A stretch of DNA of 64,000 nt. It comes from Telluria antibiotica (GTDB lineage: Bacteria; Pseudomonadota; Gammaproteobacteria; Burkholderiales; Burkholderiaceae_D). Positions 54,661-63,885 of this stretch are shown here, piece by piece. Location: contig NZ_JAAQOM010000008.1 in assembly GCF_011682055.1 (NCBI RefSeq), forward strand, positions 247,591 to 311,590, read 5' to 3'. Under the pieces are notes generated by a model. The model ran no database searches and was not told where the DNA came from. It worked only from the letters and a program-made list of their open reading frames with translations. How positions within the stretch are numbered: the stretch's first letter is position 1; every line of letters starts with the position of its first letter. A program made the position numbers and the translations under genes.

Positions 54661-55593
54661 CTACTGCATCGTCACGTAGGTGGAGGCCTGCTGCGCCGGC
54701 ATCTGCACCAACGCATCCCGCATCACCGCCGCCTCGTGTCCGGGCGGACGCCCGAAGAAGCGCTTGAATTCCCGGCTGAACTGGGAACTGCTTTCATAGC
54801 CAACCAGTTGGGACGCGGTGGCCGCGCTGACGCCATCCTGCACCATCAACAGGCGTGCCTTGTGCAAGCGCGTCGTCTTCAGGTACTGGATCGGCGTCGT
54901 CCGCGTGACCGCCTTGAAATGAGCGTGAAAGGAGGCGAGGCTCATGCCGGCTTCTGCAGCCAGCATTGCGACGTCGACGGGCTGGTCGTACGCTGCATGG
55001 ATGCGTCGTAACGCCTTGCCGATGCGGCCAAAATGACTCTGCTGGGTCAGCGCGGCGTGGATCGCGCCACCCTGTGGTCCGGTCAGCACCCGGTATAGCA
55101 ACTCACGCACGATGGCCGGCCCGAGGATGCGGGCGTCGTCGTCGGAACACAGCGCTTCGAGCAGGCGCAGCAGTGCATCGCCCAGACGGTCGTCCAGCGG
55201 TGTCGAGCAGATGCCGACGGCGTCGCGCGGAGCATGGCGATACCGTTGGTCGAGAGCCAGCACGACTTCGGCCGCCACGCGCAGGTCGATCGCCACGGAT
55301 ACGGCCAGCATCGGCGCATCAGGAGTGGCCAGCGTATCCGATTCGAACGGCAGCGGCACCGACAGCACGAGGTAGTGGTGCGGGTCGTAGGTGTACACCA
55401 CGCCGTCCAGGAAGCCGCGCTTGCGGCCCTGGACGACAAACACGATGCTCGGTTCGTATAGAACTGGCACACGGGCGATGGCAGCGTCCGCGCGCATGAA
55501 ACGGACACCCGCAAGACGGGACAGGGTATAGCCCGCGGACGGGGCCAGATCACGCACCAGGGTGACGATGTGCCGTTGTCGAAGTTCGTTCAT
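54661..55593 (-). CDS. AraC-family regulator
   Basis: A 310-residue activator with an AraC-type N-terminal cupin (about 20-170: VLYEPSIVFVVQGRK, YDPHHYLVLSVPLPF) and a C-terminal pair of helix-turn-helix motifs (about 195-295: VAMLAAEAGMSLASFHAHFK and YESSSQFSREFKRFFGRPP). It is divergent from an SDR gene and very likely controls it; this is the usual AraC-SDR pairing. It sits between IS remnants. Confidence 0.92.
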   Translation of the reverse strand: MNELRQRHIVTLVRDLAPSAGYTLSRLAGVRFMRADAAIARVPVLYEPSIVFVVQGRKRGFLDGVVYTYDPHHYLVLSVPLPFESDTLATPDAPMLAVSVAIDLRVAAEVVLALDQRYRHAPRDAVGICSTPLDDRLGDALLRLLEALCSDDDARILGPAIVRELLYRVLTGPQGGAIHAALTQQSHFGRIGKALRRIHAAYDQPVDVAMLAAEAGMSLASFHAHFKAVTRTTPIQYLKTTRLHKARLLMVQDGVSAATASQLVGYESSSQFSREFKRFFGRPPGHEAAVMRDALVQMPAQQASTYVTMQ

Positions 55594-55694
55594 GGTTTGG
55601 AGGAATAGGCAATCGACGAATACTATCCGATATTTTCGCGGCCGTGTCCGCGGACCATACTGCGTCCATCTTCAACCCACGCAGGAGCAACTCC

Positions 55695-56432
55695 ATGAAC
55701 ACCAGCAAACGGAAAGTCGTCCTGATCACCGGCGCCAGCAGCGGTATCGGCGAGGCAACCGCCGCCCACTTGGCCGCGCATGGCATGCACGTGGTCCTTG
55801 GCGCGCGGCGTACCGACCGGCTCGAGACACTGGCCGCCCGGATCGGCGCCGATCACGGTTCGGCCGACGTCGTCCCCCTCGACGTCACGCGCCTGGACAA
55901 CGTGCGCCAGTTCGTCGACTTCGCGCTCGACCGCCATGGACGCGTCGACGTCATGCTCAACAACGCGGGCGTCATGCCGCTGTCGAAACTGGAAGCGCTC
56001 AAGGTCGACGAGTGGAATCGGATGATCGACGTGAACGTGCGCGGCGTCCTGCATGGTATCGCGGCGGCACTGCCCGTGATGCGACGCCAGGGCAGCGGCC
56101 AGATCATCAACATGGCCTCGATCGGCGCCTATACCGTAAGCCCGACGGCCGCCGTGTATTGCGCGACCAAGTTTGCCGTTGCTGCGATCACGGAAGGCTT
56201 GCGCCAGGAAGTCGGCGGCGATATCCGCGTTACCCTGGTGTCGCCGGGCGTGGTGGAGTCAGAGTTGGCCGATTCCATCTCGGACGCGGCCGGACGTGCC
56301 GAAATGCGCGCCTACCGCCAGATCGCGCTCAAGCCAGACGCCATTGCACGCGCGATCCGGTTCGCGATCGAGCAACCGGCAGACGTCGACGTCAGCGAGC
56401 TCATCGTGCGTCCGACCGCGAGCCCGTTTTGA
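55695..56432 (+). CDS. Short-chain dehydrogenase/reductase
   Basis: A 245-residue classical SDR. NAD(P)-binding motif GASSGIGEAT, NNAG, catalytic serine region (NMASIGAY), YCATK (Tyr-x-x-x-Lys) and SPGVV. The Arg pair GARRTDR after the second strand favours NADP. Substrate is unknown. The ATG at 55695 follows AGGAGCAACTCC. Probably activated by the divergent AraC protein. Confidence 0.92.
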   Translation: MNTSKRKVVLITGASSGIGEATAAHLAAHGMHVVLGARRTDRLETLAARIGADHGSADVVPLDVTRLDNVRQFVDFALDRHGRVDVMLNNAGVMPLSKLEALKVDEWNRMIDVNVRGVLHGIAAALPVMRRQGSGQIINMASIGAYTVSPTAAVYCATKFAVAAITEGLRQEVGGDIRVTLVSPGVVESELADSISDAAGRAEMRAYRQIALKPDAIARAIRFAIEQPADVDVSELIVRPTASPF

Positions 56433-56958
56433 GCGCGTTGTCGGCTGACTCATCGGCAAGCATGGCCTCGCAGGTACTCATCTAGACGCGCTGCAGACCC
56501 CAAGGGCTGCGTACGATACTCGATCATGGTTGCTTGCTTCATCAAAGGGAGACCTACAGGCAACACGAACGGCAGCTAATGGCCGAGGCTGTGTACAAAC
56601 GCGGGCGCGACGAGGCGTCCGCGGCTCCCGGCTATCCGAAACGCCCGCTACGACGTTTGCACGAGGTCGGGAATGATGAAGAGCTCCCTCAAAACGTCGT
56701 GATGTCGCGTTTTCACACTGTCTGGTCGCAATCGGCCCTTCAGGCTGCGGCCCTTCAAACATATTGCCTCAGTACGACAGTGGCATCTTCGGTTGCAACA
56801 ATCGTCGTTTTGCTTCCGTAGACGGTGAGTCACCGTACTGAATCTCCCTGTCGGAAGGCTTACGGTGAAGCTTTCGGGTAGATAGCACGTCCAGGAAGCG
56901 AGCCTTTTGCGTTCACGCCACGGCGGCCCGGTACGAATACCGACCACAGGAGGACAAT
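56433..56958. other. Intergenic stretch with mobile-element debris
   Basis: A 526-base gap with no credible gene. It contains the 136-bp element at 56587-56722 and the GGCCGAGGCTGTGTA copy at 56581. The rest, up to the AGGAGG before the BrkB gene, is lower in GC and shows no recognisable feature except that it must hold the BrkB promoter. Confidence 0.6.
56587..56722. mobile_element. 136-bp MITE-like element or IS fragment
   Basis: The ends GGCTGTGTACAAACGCG and (reverse complement of the right end) GACAGTGTGAAAACGCG agree at 13 of 17 positions and face inward. The left end matches the IS end at 54149. With no transposase inside, it could be a non-autonomous derivative or a deleted copy. Confidence 0.55.
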
Positions 56959-58251
56959 ATGACCACATCCGCTCATGAGATGCATGCCGACACCCCGGTA
57001 GTTGCCGCCGAGTTGGGCACGAATGAGCAATTCAAAGCGTTGAAATCCAAGGTTTCAGACGTACTGTCCTCTCCGTACGTGCGCGGCGCCGCTGTACTGG
57101 GCATCTCGGCGGCGGGCTATGCGCTGCTCAGGCGCAAAAAAGCCCCGATAGTCGACGTGACACCGGAACGCAGCGATCGCCTTGGGGAGATGCTGAAGGT
57201 CGGTAGTTTTGTTCTGTCACTGGTCGCGCCCATTGCCTCGGTCATGAGCAACGCCAGCGTCGACGCAGCCACTCCGGTCGAGAAAGAAACGGAACCCGCG
57301 CCGCCGCGTTTCGAGGATCGCAAACCTGACGCGAAGGACCCGGAACCATCTGCAAGCACGCCTGCGCTCCCAAAGTTCGAGCAAACCTCCACGAGCTGGA
57401 TCGGTCGGCAGTGGCAGATCTTCCTGGCGGCGGCAAACGCATGGATGGATGATTACGCGCCGAGCATGGGGGCAGCGCTTTCGTATTACACGCTGTTTTC
57501 CCTGGCACCGTTACTGGTCCTGATCATCGCGATTGCCGGGATGGTATTTGGACAGGACGCGGCACAAGGCGCGATTATTGCGCAGTTTCAAAGCATCATG
57601 GGCAAGCAAGGGGCGCTGGCCTTGCAGGCCTTGCTGAAAGCTGCGCGCGAACCGTCGACCGGGATTGTTGCCAGTATCGTTGGCGGTATTCTTTTGCTGG
57701 TGGGCGCAACCGCCACGTTCGCCGAGCTGCAAACCGATCTGGACCGCATCTGGCGGGTGCCGGCGAAACAGAAACCGTCGGGCATCTGGGGCTGGTTGCG
57801 CAGCCGGATATTATCGTTTGGGTTGGTTCTCGGACTTGCTTTCATGCTGATGATTTCACTCGTCGTCAGCGCCGCGCTCGCGGCGGCAAGCGAATGGTTG
57901 GGTGGGGTGACCGCAGCGGAAAGCGTGTTGGCGAACGTATTGAATTTCGCCGCGTCGTTCGCCCTTTTCACGGTGATGTTTGCGATGATCTACAAGATCA
58001 TGCCGACCGCGAAGATATCCTGGCACGATGTCTGGATGGGGTCTGCGGTGACTGCGTTGCTCTTCAACGTAGGCAAAGCGTTGATCGGGTTGTACCTCGC
58101 GAAATCGAGTGTGGCCACGGGCTTTGGCGCAGCCGGCTCGTTCGTCATTCTCGTCGCGTGGTTCTATTATTCCGCGCAGATTTTCCTGTTCGGCGCCGAA
58201 TATACCTGGGTGTACGCCAACAGCAAAGTACAGGACGGGACAGCCCAATGA
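56959..58251 (+). CDS. YihY/BrkB-family membrane protein
   Basis: A 430-residue membrane protein. The BrkB domain runs from about residue 150 (WQIFLAAANAWMDDYAPSMGA) to 415 with six hydrophobic helices and the conserved SYYTLFSLAPLLVLIIA and LVAWFYYSAQIFLFGAE. An N-terminal extension of about 150 residues, with two weak hydrophobic segments and an acidic proline-rich linker, is not part of the family. RBS AGGAGG. Codons are visibly less GC-rich than neighbouring genes (the 60 bases from 57001 are 50% GC). Function of the family is unsettled. Confidence 0.87.
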   Translation: MTTSAHEMHADTPVVAAELGTNEQFKALKSKVSDVLSSPYVRGAAVLGISAAGYALLRRKKAPIVDVTPERSDRLGEMLKVGSFVLSLVAPIASVMSNASVDAATPVEKETEPAPPRFEDRKPDAKDPEPSASTPALPKFEQTSTSWIGRQWQIFLAAANAWMDDYAPSMGAALSYYTLFSLAPLLVLIIAIAGMVFGQDAAQGAIIAQFQSIMGKQGALALQALLKAAREPSTGIVASIVGGILLLVGATATFAELQTDLDRIWRVPAKQKPSGIWGWLRSRILSFGLVLGLAFMLMISLVVSAALAAASEWLGGVTAAESVLANVLNFAASFALFTVMFAMIYKIMPTAKISWHDVWMGSAVTALLFNVGKALIGLYLAKSSVATGFGAAGSFVILVAWFYYSAQIFLFGAEYTWVYANSKVQDGTAQ

Positions 58252-58275
58252 AAAAGGCCAACATCGCTGTCGGCC
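58251..58275 (-). terminator. Intrinsic terminator for the PEP-CTERM gene
   Basis: On the minus strand, GGCCGACA pairs with TGTTGGCC (one G-T wobble) across a 4-base loop and is followed by TTTTT, whose complement starts at the last base of the BrkB stop. Confidence 0.65.
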
Positions 58276-58309
58276 TCTTCGCATCAGCATGCTGATCTGA
58301 CGGTATGTC

Positions 58310-58864
58310 TTAACCTGCCTTGCGACGACGCAGCACGCTCATGCCAAACGCGCCAAGACCGAGCAGGGCGATGGATGCCGGTTCCGGCACATCGTTGCTC
58401 TGCGGCGTATTCCGGACATAGATCGTTTCCGGTACGCCGCTGATGGGACCATTCACGCCATCGGTTACATTGCCCCCGGCAAAGTCGCCCGCATCGACAT
58501 GGCTAAAATCGCTCCAGTACTCGGAAGCATAGATGTAGATCGAATGGTTGTTAAAAGTGCCCGGGGAAACGATGCCGCCAGGGTTTCCGGGGGCAATGAA
58601 GTCGTTCCACAGCGGATGTGCGGCCCACTCCGCCGCAGTTGCCGTACGCCAGCCTTCAGCGGCGCGGTAGCTAGCCGGCTGAATATTGCCGGGACCCCAT
58701 TCGTTCGGCGCGATCGGACCAGCATAAACCCAGTCGAGCCCGCTATTGTTGAAGTTGCTGAGGAAATTGGCGGTTGGGATCGGGGTGCTGGAATCAATGA
58801 TGACCGCTTGAGCATTCGAAAACACACCGGTGGCCAGCGCCAAGCTCAGAAAAACCTTTTTCAT
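58310..58864 (-). CDS. PEP-CTERM sorted extracellular protein
   Basis: 184 residues. A signal peptide (MKKVFLSLALATGVFSNAQA) is followed by a Gly/Asn/Trp-rich mature part, and the C-terminus carries VPEPASIALLGLGAFGMSVL then RRRK: the PEP motif, a helix and a basic tail of exosortase substrates. The mature function is unknown. No exosortase gene is in the window. Start at 58864; the open frame upstream adds 27 non-signal residues. Confidence 0.9.
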   Translation of the reverse strand: MKKVFLSLALATGVFSNAQAVIIDSSTPIPTANFLSNFNNSGLDWVYAGPIAPNEWGPGNIQPASYRAAEGWRTATAAEWAAHPLWNDFIAPGNPGGIVSPGTFNNHSIYIYASEYWSDFSHVDAGDFAGGNVTDGVNGPISGVPETIYVRNTPQSNDVPEPASIALLGLGAFGMSVLRRRKAG

Positions 58865-59290
58865 TTTTAAATTTTCTTTCAGGTGGTTGAGGGCAATATC
58901 CGTGTAGCAAGTTAGATGCCAGCGCGAAATCTTTAGTATTATCAATTACTTACAAATTCGGCAACTCTTGGGTGTAAAGATTCCTGACAGGAATCACTCC
59001 TGTTGCAGGGGTAGCGATATCGCGACGGTGCCCAGGCAATGCCGCCGCCGCTGGCCAGTACCAGAAAACACGATGTCGCTCGACCAGGACGCTGCGGCAA
59101 ACGAGGCGGGCGAGAACGCGCTGACAGCGGGCCAACGGTCACGCGAATGATGGGAGAGGATCAGCTGCGGCGTGGACACTGCGTGCCCACGCCAACGGGA
59201 TTATCGATGCCGACGACAGCGCAGTGATGGCCCTGGTCGAGCAATATGGCTTCAGGTCGGCGTGCACACCGAGGCGGTATCCTGGCGGAG
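58865..59290. other. Gap without a recognised gene
   Basis: 426 bases. It holds a small palindrome (GATTCCT, three bases, AGGAATC at 58979-58995) and a weak hairpin GGCGTGG/CCACGCC (59169-59193) that looks like a worn remnant of the dispersed repeat. The remaining open frames are short and lack supporting signals. Confidence 0.5.
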
Positions 59291-59980
59291 TCAGGCTTCG
59301 TTGGCCCCGCAGCACTTCTTGTATTTCTTGCCGCTGCCGCACGGGCAATCGTCGTTGCGGCCGACTTTCGGCTCGTCGCGGCGCACGGTTTCCACGGCGG
59401 CCTTGCGGCGCGGCAACCAGAAGCGGTGGATGCCCGGCAGGTTCGCCTCGATGTCCAGCGCCAGCTTGTGCGCCTTCTTCGGGTCTTCGACTTCCGCCAG
59501 CTCGCTTTCGTCGATCTCGTCGGCGCCCAGCAGGTAGATGGGGCGCATCAGCGGGCCCGCTTCCGAATCCCAGATCTCGTCCCACGAACCGGAGCGCAGT
59601 TCCATGCCTTCCCAGAAACCCCAGCACCACGCCTCGGCGTCGATCAGTGTCTCGCCATTGATGTCGTGCTCGACGTACAGCGGCTCGAATTCCTTTGGCG
59701 CGACCTCGAACGTGACGAGCACTTCGTTCATGAAGCGCATGATGAGGTTGACGATGCGCTCTTCCTCCTTCGGATTCTTCCACTTGGGCACGGCGCCTTC
59801 CTCGCCCCACACGTGCGGCAGCCACTCTGCCGGCATGATGGTTTCCGGACCGATGGCGACGGCCGTCAGGTAGCCGTGCAGCGTGTCCATCGTCATCGCG
59901 TCGTCGGAACAGCGGTCGGACAGGAGGAAGTTGTCGAGGTCGTCGAATTCTTTTTCGGAGAGGGGCTGGTCGAGTTGCAT
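59291..59980 (-). CDS. YecA/UPF0149-family protein with SEC-C motif
   Basis: 229 residues. The UPF0149 domain ([30 protein letters not shown]) is followed by the zinc-binding SEC-C tail [18 protein letters not shown]. The SEC-C motif occurs in SecA and other proteins; here it may contact ribosomes or SecB-like partners. Precise role is unknown. Divergent from srkA. Confidence 0.9.
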   Translation of the reverse strand: MQLDQPLSEKEFDDLDNFLLSDRCSDDAMTMDTLHGYLTAVAIGPETIMPAEWLPHVWGEEGAVPKWKNPKEEERIVNLIMRFMNEVLVTFEVAPKEFEPLYVEHDINGETLIDAEAWCWGFWEGMELRSGSWDEIWDSEAGPLMRPIYLLGADEIDESELAEVEDPKKAHKLALDIEANLPGIHRFWLPRRKAAVETVRRDEPKVGRNDDCPCGSGKKYKKCCGANEA

Positions 59981-60078
59981 TGTTGCGTTTCCTTGCGTTG
60001 AAGGCGCCAGTGTAACTCTTGTCGCGCCCCGGCCGGCGAAAAAAGACGCGTTCCGGCCGACCGTCTTACAATGGCGGG

Positions 60079-61080
60079 ATGGATACACAGTCTGACAACC
60101 CGAGCTTGCACCCCTTTTCCCGGCTCGATCCGCTGACGGTGCTGGACGCCGTCGAGAGCGCGGGCCTGCGTGCCGACGGCCGTCTCCTCGCGCTGAACAG
60201 CTACGAAAACCGCGTGTACCGCGTGGGCTGCGAGGAGGGCCCGCCGGTCGTCGTCAAGTTCTACCGGCCCGGACGCTGGAGCGATGCCGCCATCCTCGAG
60301 GAACACGCGTTCGTGCAAGAACTGGCCGACGCGGAAGTGCCCGTCGTGCCAGCGGACATGGTCGACGGCCGCACCCTGCACGAGCACGGCGGCTTTCGTT
60401 TCGCCGTGTTTCCCAGCCGCGGCGGGCGCGCGCCGGAATTGTCCGATCCGGCCACGCTGGAATGGATCGGCCGCTTCATCGGCCGCATCCACGCGGTGGG
60501 CGCGGCGAGGCCGTTTGCCGAGCGTCCGCGGCTCGACCTCGACACGTTCGGCCGCGAACCGCGCGCGTGGCTGATCGGCCACGGTTTCATTCCGCCGGAG
60601 CTGCTGACGGCGTACGCGAGCGTGCTCGACCAGGCGCTGGACGGCGTTGCCCGCTGCTACGACCGCGCGGGCGCCTTGCCGCTGATCCGCCTGCATGGCG
60701 ATTGCCATGTCGGCAACGTGCTGTGGACGGGCGACGGCCCGCACTTCGTCGACTTCGACGACAGCCGCATGGGGCCGGCCGTCCAGGACCTGTGGATGCT
60801 GCTGTCGGGCGAGCGCCACGAGATGGTGGGCCAGCTGTCCGACGTGCTCGCGGGCTACGAGGATTTCTGCGAATTCGACCCGCGCCAGCTGTACCTCGTC
60901 GAGGCGCTGCGCACGTTGCGGCTGATCCATTACTCGGCGTGGCTGGCGATGCGCTGGGACGATCCCGCGTTTCCCGCGGCTTTCCCCTGGTTCAATACCC
61001 AGCGCTACTGGCAAGACCGCATCCTCGAGCTGCGCGAGCAGGTGGCGCTGATGGACGAACCACCTTTGTGGCCGGTCTAA
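60079..61080 (+). CDS. srkA: Stress response kinase SrkA
   Basis: A 333-residue aminoglycoside-phosphotransferase-fold kinase (YihE). Landmarks are [22 protein letters not shown] (ATP lysine), [14 protein letters not shown] (catalytic Asp) and [16 protein letters not shown] (metal Asp). In E. coli it protects against stress by countering MazF-related death. Length agrees with E. coli SrkA (328). A TACAAT sequence at 60067 may be its -10 box. Confidence 0.93.
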   Translation: MDTQSDNPSLHPFSRLDPLTVLDAVESAGLRADGRLLALNSYENRVYRVGCEEGPPVVVKFYRPGRWSDAAILEEHAFVQELADAEVPVVPADMVDGRTLHEHGGFRFAVFPSRGGRAPELSDPATLEWIGRFIGRIHAVGAARPFAERPRLDLDTFGREPRAWLIGHGFIPPELLTAYASVLDQALDGVARCYDRAGALPLIRLHGDCHVGNVLWTGDGPHFVDFDDSRMGPAVQDLWMLLSGERHEMVGQLSDVLAGYEDFCEFDPRQLYLVEALRTLRLIHYSAWLAMRWDDPAFPAAFPWFNTQRYWQDRILELREQVALMDEPPLWPV

Positions 61081-61152
61081 ACGCGGAATTGCCACTGTTT
61101 CACGATTCAGCTCGGCGTGACACGAAACGCAGCCATGCCGCATAATCGTCGT

Positions 61153-61172
61153 GCGGGCCCGTCCGGGCCCGC
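61153..61172. other. Perfect GC hairpin before the coiled-coil gene
   Basis: GCGGGCCCG and CGGGCCCGC with a 2-base loop. A CATAAT at 61140 could be a -10 box, which would place the hairpin at the very start of the leader of the 872-residue gene. No T-run follows. Confidence 0.5.
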
Positions 61173-61193
61173 TTGCCCTCCAGCGAGCATTCC

Positions 61194-63812
61194 ATGACCG
61201 ACCGCGCCGACCAGACCGACCCGACCGCCAAGCACGACGACGCCGATTTCACGATCGACCTGATGCCCGCCGCCCAGGAGCACGCGGCACCGCAGGTCGA
61301 GCCGCAGCGCGAGCATCTGGAGCAGCGTGCGATCAAGGAAGGCATCGCGCGCGTGGAGGCGGAAGCGAAGGCGGCCGTCGCGGCCGAGAACCGCGCCCAT
61401 GCCGAGGCCCGCGCCCGCAGCCTGGCCGAGGAACGGGCCGCCATCGATGCGGAAGCGGCGGCGGCTGCGCTCGCGAACGCGCAGGCGTCGGAAGAGGCGA
61501 TCGAAGCGAACCGCGACCGCATCGAAACGCTGCGCGCCGCCGCCAAGGCCGCGGCCGAGCGCCTGGAAGCGATCCGCCAGGAGACGGCCGGGCTGCGCGC
61601 CCGCGTTGAATCCGACACGCAGATCCGCCGCGCGTCCGAGGCCCGCGCCCGGGCCGAGGACGATGCCCGCAAGCGCGCGGAAGAACAGGCGCGCGTCGAC
61701 GCCGAGATCGCCGAACGCGCCCAGCGCGAAGCGGACGCGCTCGCCATGCAGGCCGAACAGGCACGCCGGCAGGCGGCCGAACGCGCGGCGGCCGTGCACG
61801 CGGCGCACGAGGAAGTGCACCACAACGCCAGTGCAGATGCCCGCGTGGCGATCCTCGCGCGCGAGCGCGAACGGGCCGAGCGTGCGGCGCGCCAGACCGC
61901 GGAGAAGCTGGCGCAGGCCGAGGCGGAAGCGCTGGAACTCGCGCAGCAGCGCGAGCGGGCGGACCAGGTCGCGCTCGCGTCCGCGTTCGCGCGCGCATCC
62001 GCGGAGGCGCGCGCGCTCGAGGAAGCACGGGCCCTTGCACACATCGAACAGGAACGGGAAGCCATCGCGCAGGCGCAGGTGGAGTCGGAGCGGACGGCCG
62101 CGCAATCGCTGCGCATGCGCATGCAGACGGAAAAGGAATTGCGCGACGCAGCCGTCCACCGCGAGCGCCTGGAACAGATGGCGGCCGACGCCGCGAGCGC
62201 GCGGCGGGAAGCGGAAACGCGCATCCTTGCCGCAACCGAGGCGCGCATCGAGGCCGACCGCAAGCTGCGCGACGTCGCGCTGGCCAGGGCCGCGGCGGAA
62301 GAAGAGGAATCGCAGCAGAGCCAGGCACGCCTCGACGCCGAGCGCGAAGCGGAGCAGCAGGCGCGGCTGCGCGCGGAGGCCGACCGCATGGCGCAGGATG
62401 CGGCGCAGCGCGACGCCGAGGCGCAGGAGCGCGAGCGCCAGCTGGCCGAGGAGCGGGCCGCGCTCGCCGACGCCGCCGCGGCCGCGCGCGCCGCGCAGAA
62501 CGCGGCGGCCGCGGCGGAAGTCGCCGCCCAGGCCGAACGGGTCGAACACGAACGCGAGGCCGCGCGCCTGGCGGAGGAGCGCGCCGCGCAGGCGCGCGAG
62601 CTCGCGCAGGCCGAGGCGGCGCGCGTGCAGGCCGAGCAGGATGCGCTGGCGCGCGAGCACGCACGTCTCGAGGCCGAGCGCACGTTGATGGCGGCGGCCG
62701 AGGCGCGTGCCGCCATGGAACAGGAGCAGGCGGTGCGGGTGGCCGAGCGGATCGAAGCGCTGCAGCGCGAGATCGGCGCGCTGCAGGCCGAAACGGCGGC
62801 CCGCCTCGCGGCCGCCGAGCAGGACCATGCGGCCCGTTTGCAGGCCCGGCGCGATGCGCTCGCGGCCCAGCAGGCCGACGTCGACGCGCGCCGCGCCGCC
62901 CTCGAACAGGAGCACGCGGCGCTGCTGCAGGCGCACCGCGACGCGCTGTCTCGCCAGCAGGCCGAATTCGATGCGCGCCGTGCCGCGGCCGAACAGGAAC
63001 AGGCGGCGCTGCTGGCCGCCCAGGCCGAACAGGAACAGCGCGCGGCTGCCGAGCGCCAGGCCGTCATCGATGCGCAACGCGCCGTCACGGAGCAGGCGAC
63101 GCGCCAGGCCGAGGCCGAACAGGCCGTCGCCGACGCCCAGCGTGCCCAGGCGGCGCGTGCGGCGGAACTGGCGCAAGCCCAGGCCGACCGCGCGGCCCAC
63201 GAGCAGCGCCAGCAGCAGTTGACGGAAGAAGTGCTGGCGGCCGAGCGGGCCGCCGCCGACGTCGCGCACGATGCCTTGCTGCTGCTGGAACAAAAGCTGT
63301 CGTCGCAACAGCAGCAGACGGCGGCCGACGTGCGCGCCAACGAAGCGGCGGCCGCGCGCATGGCGTCCGAACGGGCGGCAGTGGCGGCGGCGGAGGCACG
63401 CGCCGCCGCCGAGACCGAGCGCGCCCAGCTGGCGAAAATGCGCGAGACGGCCGAGCAGGCCGCGGCCCAGGCTGCAATCGACAAGCGCGAGGCCCAGCGC
63501 GGGCTGCTGGCCGACGCCCAGCGCGCGGCGGAGATGCAGCGCAAGACGGCGCTGGCGACGCAGGAAATGGCGGATGCGAAGAAGCGTCTCGTCGAACTGG
63601 AATCGGCGCGCCAGGACGAGCAGGTGGCGGAACTGGCCGCGCTGCGCGAACAGATCGAGGCACGCCAGGCCGAGGCCAAGCAGCGCGCCGAATCGGAAGA
63701 CCTTGCGCGCGAGGTGCTGGGCCGGTTCTCGCAGCAGCCGTCGAAGGTGCAGGCGGCGATTCGCCTCGCGGACGCCGTCGCCAAGCAACGGGCCGATCGC
63801 GAGCACGAGTGA
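61194..63812 (+). CDS. Large Ala/Glu/Arg-rich coiled-coil protein
   Basis: An 872-residue protein consisting almost entirely of Ala, Glu, Arg, Gln and Asp in helical heptads from about residue 45 to 830. It has no signal peptide, membrane helix or enzymatic motif. Residues 540-568 and 569-597 are a 29-residue tandem repeat (AAEQDHAARLQARRDALAAQ... and ALEQEHAALLQAHRDALSRQ...). The C-terminal 40 residues (LAREVLGRFSQQPSKVQAA) are less regular and may be a functional tail. It could be a cytoskeletal or scaffold protein; similarity to TolA or IF-like proteins would be compositional only. The ATG at 61194 follows GCGAGCATTCC. Confidence 0.75.
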   Translation: MTDRADQTDPTAKHDDADFTIDLMPAAQEHAAPQVEPQREHLEQRAIKEGIARVEAEAKAAVAAENRAHAEARARSLAEERAAIDAEAAAAALANAQASEEAIEANRDRIETLRAAAKAAAERLEAIRQETAGLRARVESDTQIRRASEARARAEDDARKRAEEQARVDAEIAERAQREADALAMQAEQARRQAAERAAAVHAAHEEVHHNASADARVAILARERERAERAARQTAEKLAQAEAEALELAQQRERADQVALASAFARASAEARALEEARALAHIEQEREAIAQAQVESERTAAQSLRMRMQTEKELRDAAVHRERLEQMAADAASARREAETRILAATEARIEADRKLRDVALARAAAEEEESQQSQARLDAEREAEQQARLRAEADRMAQDAAQRDAEAQERERQLAEERAALADAAAAARAAQNAAAAAEVAAQAERVEHEREAARLAEERAAQARELAQAEAARVQAEQDALAREHARLEAERTLMAAAEARAAMEQEQAVRVAERIEALQREIGALQAETAARLAAAEQDHAARLQARRDALAAQQADVDARRAALEQEHAALLQAHRDALSRQQAEFDARRAAAEQEQAALLAAQAEQEQRAAAERQAVIDAQRAVTEQATRQAEAEQAVADAQRAQAARAAELAQAQADRAAHEQRQQQLTEEVLAAERAAADVAHDALLLLEQKLSSQQQQTAADVRANEAAAARMASERAAVAAAEARAAAETERAQLAKMRETAEQAAAQAAIDKREAQRGLLADAQRAAEMQRKTALATQEMADAKKRLVELESARQDEQVAELAALREQIEARQAEAKQRAESEDLAREVLGRFSQQPSKVQAAIRLADAVAKQRADREHE

Positions 63813-63841
63813 TTCCAGCCGCCGAGTCCATGCGGGCGCAG

Positions 63842-63885
63842 GCGTAACGCAACGTTACGCGTGGGCACAGGGCTGCCCACCCTAA
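63842..63885. repeat. Right half of the hairpin element
   Basis: GCGTAACG, three bases, CGTTACGC, then CGTGGGCACAGGG and CTGCCCACCCTAAC. Only the right unit of the 78-bp element is present, after the coiled-coil gene. No gene was seen in the remaining 115 bases. Confidence 0.7.

Noticed and set aside
59169..59193. Another copy of the dispersed hairpin element
   Set aside because: Only GGCGTGG/CCACGCC remains and the GTAGGG end is missing. It may be an old remnant but is too degraded to count.
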